Shown piece after piece: positions 23,332 through 28,349 of a stretch of 28,349 nt of DNA. The notes under the pieces were generated by a model that made no database searches, was not told the DNA's origin, and was given only the letters and a program-made list of their open reading frames with translations. Origin of the DNA: CAYRPN01 sp964426135 (GTDB taxonomy: Bacteria; Planctomycetota; Phycisphaerae; Phycisphaerales; Phycisphaeraceae). Made by a program: the position numbers and the translations under genes. Where the stretch lies: assembly GCA_964426135.1 (NCBI GenBank), contig CAYRPN010000072.1, positions 1-28,349 of the forward strand. Reading direction: 5' to 3'. Position 1 is the stretch's first letter. Every line of letters starts with the position of its first letter.

Positions 23332-23430
23332 TGTCCAAGGACTTCCCAGGCAGGCGATTGCCTGCATGGGCCGGGTGCTGTGCGAAGCGTTGATCGCGTC
23401 GGCATCAAAACACACTGTCCGAGATTCGTC

Positions 23431-24399
23431 ATGCGAACTTTGATCCCCCATCGCCTCGGCCTTCTCCTGTTCGCGTTGCTTGCCCTCCTCGGCTGCGGCG
23501 GCGGACATGATCACGACCACGATCACGACCATGGACACGGTCACAAAGATCACGGGCACGACCATAGCGGGCCCAACGCGCACCTCTGGCTCGACCCGGT
23601 GGAGACGAAGAAGTTCGTCCGCTTGCTCGACTCCTTTCTGACGGCACACATGGAGCGAGCCGCGAAGGAAAATCGCAAGGCCGAGATCGTCGCCAGCATT
23701 TTCCCCATTGGCAGTCTGGTCGAGGAGATCGCCGGCGAACGCGCGAACGTGCGGGTCATGCTGCCCACCGGCGGTTCGCCGCACGGATTCGATGTGACGC
23801 CAGACGTGATCCAGATGGTGACCAAGGCGGACCTGGTGATCGTCGTGGGACTGGGCCTTGATGGCTGGGCTGACAAGGTCTGGCAGAGTGTGCATGGGAA
23901 GTCCGATCATGGGCGGCACGGGCTGATTTCTTTTCAGGCGTTGCTGAGTTCACGGGTGCCCGATGACGCACTGCCGCCGTCGCCCCGCGCCCAAGCAGTA
24001 TTGGACAAGCTCGACGCGCTGCACACGAAATGCGAGGCTGAACTCTCGAAAGTGAAAATGAAGGAACTCGTCACTTTCCACAACGCCTTCGACCTGCTGG
24101 CCGAGCGTTATGGCCTGAAAGTCGTCGCGCATCTCACCGAGATGGACCTGCCCACCGGCGCGGAGGTGACGCCCGGCGCGCTCTCTGAAGCGCGGGCCGC
24201 GGTGAAGAAGCATGGCTTGAAAGTGCTCTACGCCGAGCCGCAATACCCTGACTCGGCACTGAAGGCGATTCAGGAAGCGACGGGCGCGACGATTCTGAAA
24301 CTGGACGATCTGGGCGGCCCGGATCGGCCGGGATATCGCACGTATTTCGAGATGATGGAATCGAACCTGAAGACACTGATGGAGGGGCAGAATCGGTAG
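23431..24399 (+). CDS. Zn/Mn ABC transporter substrate-binding lipoprotein (ZnuA-like, rearranged)
   Basis: A 322-residue cluster A-I metal-binding protein. ATG 23431 precedes a signal with lipobox L-L-G-C22; the longer frame upstream is MITE sequence. A His/Asp-rich loop (about 26-46) follows at once. Expected metal ligands are all present: H51 in AHLWLDP, H118 in SPHGF, H217 in FHNAF and D292 in LDDLG. The order is unusual. In ZnuA the H-x-W-L-D-P block with its His loop lies after the first domain (after the GLGLDGW-type motif), but here it precedes the first strand EIVASIFPIG (about 78) and is missing from the usual place, where GLGLDGWADKVW is followed directly by the second half of the linker helix. 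Zinc is favoured over manganese by the His loop. It is followed by ATPase and permease genes. Confidence 0.9.
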   Translation: MRTLIPHRLGLLLFALLALLGCGGGHDHDHDHDHGHGHKDHGHDHSGPNAHLWLDPVETKKFVRLLDSFLTAHMERAAKENRKAEIVASIFPIGSLVEEIAGERANVRVMLPTGGSPHGFDVTPDVIQMVTKADLVIVVGLGLDGWADKVWQSVHGKSDHGRHGLISFQALLSSRVPDDALPPSPRAQAVLDKLDALHTKCEAELSKVKMKELVTFHNAFDLLAERYGLKVVAHLTEMDLPTGAEVTPGALSEARAAVKKHGLKVLYAEPQYPDSALKAIQEATGATILKLDDLGGPDRPGYRTYFEMMESNLKTLMEGQNR

Positions 24400-24425
24400 C
24401 ATGAGCCACCACGAGATGGCCGGCG

Positions 24426-24542
24426 CGGTTAGCGGAAACGCCGCAGGCGTCTGGCCGGCTGACAGGAGCTTCACGTCGACTCGTCCCGCCTTCGTGCGAC
24501 CGCGGCCGATCACCTAGACGCCTGCGGCGTTTCCGCTAACCG
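24426..24542. repeat. Perfect 27-bp inverted repeat between binding-protein and ATPase genes
   Basis: The left arm 24426-24452 (CGGTTAGCGGAAACGCCGCA...) and right arm 24516-24542 are exact reverse complements with a 63-base spacer. The right arm ends 22 bases before the ATPase start, inside the presumed operon. Confidence 0.93.
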
Positions 24543-24564
24543 AAAGGCGTCCGCACAAGACCCA

Positions 24565-25476
24565 ATGACCGCACACGATCACCATCACGATCACGACTGC
24601 TGCGGGCACGATCATCATCACGATCATCCGCCGGCCGGCGCGGCGGTTGTGCAACTGGGCGTCGGAGCAACACGCGCTGCGGCGCACGATCTTGGCACGC
24701 ACGCCGCGGAGGATCTGATCTGTCTGCAAAACGTCAGCTTTCGCTATCCCGGCCGCAAGGCCGACGGCGGCTCGGGCGATGGCGTCGTCGCCCTGAAGGA
24801 CGTCACGCTGCACGTCAACCGTGGCGAGAACCTGGGCATCATCGGCCCCAACGGCGCGGGCAAGACCACGCTGCTGAAGATTCTGCTCGGCATGCTCGAT
24901 GGCTTCACGGGCAACGTGTCCATCCTCGGCATGTCCCCGCGCGAAGCGATCCGCCGCGGAGGAGTGATTGGGTACGTGCCGCAGCGCGCCAATGTCGACT
25001 GGCAGTTTCCCATCTCCGCCGAGCAGGTGGTGATGATGGGATTGACCGGCAAAACAGGCCTGTTCCGCTGGCATTCGCGGGCCGACAAGGAATACGCCCG
25101 CAACATCATGGAGCGCGTGGGCATTCTCGCGCTGAAAGATCGCCCCATCGGCGAACTCTCCGGCGGACAGCAGCAGCGCTGCTTCATCGCACGAGCGCTG
25201 GCGTCGCGGCCGCCGATCCTGATCCTCGATGAGCCCTTGGTGGGCATCGATGAAGCGGGGCAACAGCAATTTGCGAAGTTCATCCACGAACTGCACGAGT
25301 CGCTGCAACTGACGGTGATCATCGTCAGCCACGACCTGCAGGCGATCGCCGCCGGCTGCAATCGCGTGGCGTGCCTGAAGCAGTCGATCCACTACCATGC
25401 GGCCCCGGCGGGGCTGACGAAGGAAGTCTTGACGGAAGTTTTCAATCATGAGATTGCGCCGGTGTTGGGAAGATGA
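24565..25476 (+). CDS. Zn/Mn ABC transporter ATPase (ZnuC/MntB-like) with His-rich N-terminus
   Basis: A 303-residue ABC ATPase that powers metal uptake. Residues 1-22 are a His/Asp/Cys cluster (HDHHHDHDCCGHDHHHDH), unusual for the cytoplasmic subunit. After about 30 linker residues the ATPase starts (LICLQNVSFRYPG). Motifs are Walker A G94-P-N-G-A-G-K-T, Q-loop VPQRANVDWQFP, signature LSGGQQQR, Walker B ILILDEP and switch His in VSHD. The VDWQFP after the Q-loop is typical of the Mn/Zn/Fe chelate-type family. It should pair with the permease encoded 63 bases downstream. The start at 24565 lacks a clear ribosome binding site. Confidence 0.95.
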   Translation: MTAHDHHHDHDCCGHDHHHDHPPAGAAVVQLGVGATRAAAHDLGTHAAEDLICLQNVSFRYPGRKADGGSGDGVVALKDVTLHVNRGENLGIIGPNGAGKTTLLKILLGMLDGFTGNVSILGMSPREAIRRGGVIGYVPQRANVDWQFPISAEQVVMMGLTGKTGLFRWHSRADKEYARNIMERVGILALKDRPIGELSGGQQQRCFIARALASRPPILILDEPLVGIDEAGQQQFAKFIHELHESLQLTVIIVSHDLQAIAAGCNRVACLKQSIHYHAAPAGLTKEVLTEVFNHEIAPVLGR

Positions 25477-25511
25477 AGAAATTGAAAACTGAAAATTTTC
25501 AATTGCAAATC
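25477..25511. repeat. AATTGAAAACTGAAAATT repeat
   Basis: A short AT-rich stretch with AAATTGAAAACTGAAAATT and CAATTGCAAAT units right after the ATPase stop. It is related to the array at 14431-14481 and accounts for most of the 63-base gap before the permease gene. Confidence 0.7.
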
Positions 25512-25539
25512 GCTTGTTCACCCGCTCAACCGCTCACCC

Positions 25540-26448
25540 ATGTTCTCCCACGCCCTCGATTTTCTGAACAACTTCCCTGCCGCGCAGCGAGCGCTGGTGG
25601 CGGGGATCGCTGTCGCGCTGGTGTGTTCCGTGCTCAGCGTGTTCGTCGTGCTCAAACGCATGGCGTTCATCGGGCAGGGCGTCAGCCACGCGGGCTATGG
25701 CGCCGCGGGCACCGCCTTCTTCCTCGGCCTGCTGGACACCGATCCTCGCTACGAGGCCGTCGTCTTCGCCTTCTGCATCGCCACGGCGCTGATCATCGGC
25801 GTCGTCTCGCGCCGCAGGCAGGTCAATGAAGACACCGCCATCGGCATCCTGCTCGTGGCCGGCATGGCGTGGGGCGTATTCATGACGAACCTGAGCGCCG
25901 CGTTCCAGAAGACCGGCGGCCCGCAATACTGGCCCTGGTACGTGGAGCATCTGGCGGCGCCCGGCGCCAAGCCCACGTTCGAGGCCGTGCTCTTCGGCTC
26001 CATCCTCAACACCACGCCCACGCAGGTCACGCTGTCCATCCTCGTCGCCGTCGCGGTGCTGGCAATCGTGGCGCTGCTGTTCAAAGAGATCGTTTTCTTC
26101 GCCTTCGACGAGCCGACCAGCCGCGTCTTCGGCGTGCCCACCGGCGTGATCCATCACCTGCTCCTGGTGCTGCTGGCCATCACGGTGGTGCAGACGATGA
26201 AACTGGCGGGCGTGCTGCTGGTCTCGGCGATCCTGGTGCTGCCGGGAGCGACGGCGTTGATGCTCAGCCGGCGGTTGGGCGTGGTGATCGTGCTGTCGTG
26301 CCTGATCGGTGTGGCGGGCGTGGCGGGCGGCCTGATCACCAGCCTGGAGCTGCGCTTTATCGGGCCGGGGCCGATGATGGTCGGCATGCTGTGCCTGATC
26401 TTTGCCGGCGCGTACGGGACGCGGTGGATTCGGGGGAGACGGGCGTGA
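25540..26448 (+). CDS. Zn/Mn ABC transporter permease (ABC-3 family, ZnuB-like)
   Basis: A 302-residue integral membrane protein with about eight helices. Family markers are VVLKRMAFIGQGVSHAGYG near residues 36-54 (coupling with the ATPase and the metal path), EDTAIGILLVAGMAWGV, and the late VQTMKLAGVLLVSAILVLPGA segment. The long insertion with YWPWYVEHLAAPG near 125-145 is somewhat larger than in E. coli ZnuB. ATG 25540 has no obvious Shine-Dalgarno sequence; translation may depend on the transcript from the upstream genes. A small hairpin follows the stop. Confidence 0.95.
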   Translation: MFSHALDFLNNFPAAQRALVAGIAVALVCSVLSVFVVLKRMAFIGQGVSHAGYGAAGTAFFLGLLDTDPRYEAVVFAFCIATALIIGVVSRRRQVNEDTAIGILLVAGMAWGVFMTNLSAAFQKTGGPQYWPWYVEHLAAPGAKPTFEAVLFGSILNTTPTQVTLSILVAVAVLAIVALLFKEIVFFAFDEPTSRVFGVPTGVIHHLLLVLLAITVVQTMKLAGVLLVSAILVLPGATALMLSRRLGVVIVLSCLIGVAGVAGGLITSLELRFIGPGPMMVGMLCLIFAGAYGTRWIRGRRA

Positions 26449-26474
26449 GGCATTGGTTCCCTGCACGGCGGCAT

Positions 26475-26491
26475 GCGGGCTTCAAGCCCGC
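26475..26491. repeat. Short hairpin after the permease gene
   Basis: GCGGGCTT-C-AAGCCCGC, 27 bases after the permease stop, can form a compact hairpin but has no T-tract. It could be a repeat or help Rho-dependent termination. Confidence 0.5.
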
Positions 26492-27032
26492 TTCCCTGAC
26501 CGCTCGCCATCAAACTTTCGCCCTTGAAAATACAGAACTTGCACGAATCAGCCGAAGTAACTAAGGTAGACGCATCTGAGAGAGATTTTCCGGCTTAGCC
26601 CAACATCAGGCGGTGAAGGATTCCCGTGATGCGGCCCCGGCAGGCCCCGATTGCCCACAGTCGTCCCCGGTTTTGCTCCCCAATGTTCTGCGGGTTCCAC
26701 GTGGGATGGGCCAGAAACGATACTCCCAGTTGATTGGCGGCGGCTGACGTATGGGTGATGCCCCTCGGCACCCCGCGCGTCGCCTGACCGAAGCACCGTC
26801 CGTCGCGCTTCCCAAACGCCGATCCGCCTCATTCTCGGCTTTCTTCTCCAATCACAGGCGCGCCGGAAGCGCGCTTTGAGGGTTGCCCGTTCGATGCCGT
26901 GCAACCCCCGGTTCACCCCCGGTTTCTGCCCGACTCATCATCCACCCCGACGCGTTTCGACGCTCGGTTGCATCTGATTTCCCGCCCGGCGGTCGACCGC
27001 CCGGCACCCCCGGTTCTCAGGATTTCGACATC
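26492..27032 (+). other. Non-coding region and probable long leader upstream of rho
   Basis: About 540 bases without a credible gene. A weak promoter, TTGCAC (26539-26544), 17 bases, TAAGGT (26562-26567), would give a leader of about 460 bases. The last 150 bases are C-rich and relatively G-poor between C clusters. ACCCCCGGTT occurs at 26904, 26915 and 27006, and a variant TCCCCGGTTTTG at 26664. AGGA (27019-27022) lies ten bases before the rho start. A C-rich leader could be a Rho-binding site for autoregulation. Confidence 0.4.
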
Positions 27033-28250
27033 ATGAATCAGGCCACAGGCATCCTCGAAGTGGTCAGCAAAGACGGACGCATCCGTACGCTGAATGGCAC
27101 TTTCGTCGCCGATCCGGGCGATCCCGTCGTCCCCGCCAACGTCATCGAACGCTACCACCTGCGCCCCGGCGTCCAGGTGGAAGTCGAACTGGGCAGGCCC
27201 ATGGGCGGCGGCGGCAACGGCTACCACCAGCCCCAGGTCCTCGCCCATCACCATCGCCACATGAAGCAGAAGGTGAAGCTCAAGCACCGGCTCAACCCCA
27301 TCGGCCCCAATGCCCGCTCCGTCGCGCAGATCCGCTCCATCGAAGGCATGCCACCCGAGGAGTACGCCAAGCTCCGCCGGTTTGAAGACCTCACTTCCAT
27401 CGACCCCTCGCCGCGAATCACCCTCGAATATCCAGGCTGCCCCCCGTCCTGCCGCCTCATCGACCTCTTCTGCCCCATCGGCTTCGGGCAGCGCGGCATG
27501 ATCGTCAGCCCCCCCAAGGCCGGCAAAACCACCCTGCTCAAGGACATCGCCAACGCCGTCTCCATCAATCATCCCCAAGCCGAGGTGATTGCCCTGCTCG
27601 TCGATGAACGCCCGGAGGAAGTCACCGACTTCAAACGCAACATCAAGGGCAAAGTCTGGGCTTCCAGCAACGACCACCCGCCCGAGCGCCACGTCATGCT
27701 CGCCATGCTCGCCATGGATCGCGCCAAGCGCATGGCTGAGGCGGGCCGCGATGTCGTCATCGTGATGGATTCGCTCACCCGCGTCGGTCGCGCCTTCAAC
27801 AACGCCCCGGGCCTCTTCAACACCGGCCGCACGCTCTCCGGCGGCCTCGACTCGGCCGCCCTGGCGATTCCCAAGCAGCTCTTCGGCGCCGCCCGCAAGT
27901 TCGAAGAGGGCGGCTCGCTCACCATCATCGCCACCTGCCTCGTCGACACCGGCAGCCGCGGCGACCAGGTGATCTTCGAAGAGTTCAAAGGCACCGGCAA
28001 CATGGAGCTCATCCTCGACCGCAAGATCGCCGAGCGTCGCCTCTTCCCCGCCATCGACCTGGCCGCCAGCGGCACCCGCAAGGAAAACCTGCTGCTCAAC
28101 AAGAACGAATACGAGACCATGGCCGCCCTGCGTCGCCGCCTCCTCGCCATGCAGCCGCCGGTGCAGATCGAGCAACTGCTCAAGGCCCTGGAACGCTTCA
28201 AGACCAACGCCGAACTCGTCGGCAACCCGCAAAGCCCCGCCCGCGATTGA
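27033..28250 (+). CDS. rho: Transcription termination factor Rho
   Basis: A 405-residue hexameric RNA helicase. Residues about 5-60 (GILEVVSKDGRIRTLNGTFV ... LRPGVQVEVELG) match the OB-fold RNA-binding domain, but the aromatic GFGFLR-type motif of E. coli is changed, and the N-terminal helical bundle (about 45 residues) is absent. The ATPase core is intact: Walker A S159-P-P-K-A-G-K165-T, Walker B VVIVMD246, Q-loop GRTLSGGLD and R-loop TGSRGDQVIFEEFKGTGNME. A His/Gln-rich connector lies near residues 65-80. ATG 27033 has AGGA ten bases upstream; a longer frame to 26883 is C-rich leader and is not favoured. In E. coli rho represses itself by attenuation, and the leader here suits that idea. 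Confidence 0.95.
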   Translation: MNQATGILEVVSKDGRIRTLNGTFVADPGDPVVPANVIERYHLRPGVQVEVELGRPMGGGGNGYHQPQVLAHHHRHMKQKVKLKHRLNPIGPNARSVAQIRSIEGMPPEEYAKLRRFEDLTSIDPSPRITLEYPGCPPSCRLIDLFCPIGFGQRGMIVSPPKAGKTTLLKDIANAVSINHPQAEVIALLVDERPEEVTDFKRNIKGKVWASSNDHPPERHVMLAMLAMDRAKRMAEAGRDVVIVMDSLTRVGRAFNNAPGLFNTGRTLSGGLDSAALAIPKQLFGAARKFEEGGSLTIIATCLVDTGSRGDQVIFEEFKGTGNMELILDRKIAERRLFPAIDLAASGTRKENLLLNKNEYETMAALRRRLLAMQPPVQIEQLLKALERFKTNAELVGNPQSPARD

Positions 28251-28310
28251 CCTCCGCTTAGGATCGTGACCGAAATAACTTCGCGAATTGGCGATCCCCC
28301 ATTTAGCCGG

Positions 28311-28349
28311 CGGGCTTGCCCGCCGAGGGCGTCTCGGCGGGCAAGCCCG
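28311..28349. repeat. Palindromic repeat cut by the window end
   Basis: CGGGCTTGCCCGCCGAG (28311-28327), a 5-base spacer and its perfect reverse complement (28333-28349). The preceding TTTAGCCGG suggests the palindrome is longer and continues past the window. It follows rho by 60 bases. Confidence 0.8.

Noticed and set aside
23206..23430. N-terminal extension of the metal-binding lipoprotein
   Set aside because: It translates the MITE palindrome, and the signal peptide with lipobox begins only at 23431.
26548..26916. Minus-strand frame of 122 codons upstream of rho
   Set aside because: Arg-rich, no recognisable domain, no ribosome binding site, and it overlaps the C-rich leader.

Overview
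The window is a GC-rich bacterial chromosomal segment. It most likely comes from a Planctomycetota-type genome (class not resolved). The reasons are the mix of gene families (ExbB/ExbD + TPR + vWA operon, pseudopilin with a short C-terminal domain, secreted GH32 with an accessory N-terminus, ECF sigma factor with a C-terminal extension), the sparse Shine-Dalgarno use, and an unusually dense load of short palindromic repeats of several unrelated families. The taxonomic call is inference from style, not from a marker-gene comparison. No tRNA, rRNA, CRISPR array, prophage or transposase gene was found.

Layout. 1-7400: a promoter and a palindromic repeat, then exbB-like and exbD-like genes (4-bp overlap), a repeat-filled 260-bp gap, a periplasmic TPR protein gene, and a 975-residue vWA protein gene (4-bp overlap). 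The last protein has a TonB-style layout: cytoplasmic N-terminus, one membrane helix with an S-x3-H motif, a long Gly/Pro linker, then a vWA domain where TonB would carry its C-terminal domain. 7437-9521: a lower-GC membrane protein with a DUF3592-like region and a small molybdopterin oxidoreductase. 9643-12423: a cobA-hemD fusion on the minus strand, a PilZ protein with an intrinsic terminator, and a pseudopilin. 12527-15367: an amidohydrolase and a TSUP permease transcribed divergently from near-leaderless promoters, then an ECF sigma factor. 15518-20544: a secreted GH32 enzyme, a repeat-rich lipoprotein and peptide release factor 3. 21114-22932: a YqgE protein and a TerC-family membrane protein. 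23156-26448: a Fur-family-like operator, a MITE with target-site duplication, and a Zn/Mn ABC transporter (binding protein, ATPase, permease). 27033-28250: transcription terminator Rho behind a long C-rich leader.

How the parts work together. The first four genes look like one trans-envelope machine in which ExbB/ExbD would use the proton gradient to act on the TonB-like vWA protein, with the TPR protein as periplasmic partner. The znu-like genes and terC flank one possible metal-responsive operator, so uptake and export may be jointly controlled. The other genes are mostly independent housekeeping or metabolic genes. Four of the five convergent gene ends carry a strong hairpin or palindrome.

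The most notable observations are the TonB-like vWA protein, a metal-binding protein whose usual central H-x-W-L-D-P block sits at its N-terminus (apparent segment permutation), a 124-bp MITE with 14-bp terminal inverted repeats and a 10-bp direct duplication, a ~195-bp composite repeat in two inverted copies around prfC, and repeats that have become in-frame protein sequence.
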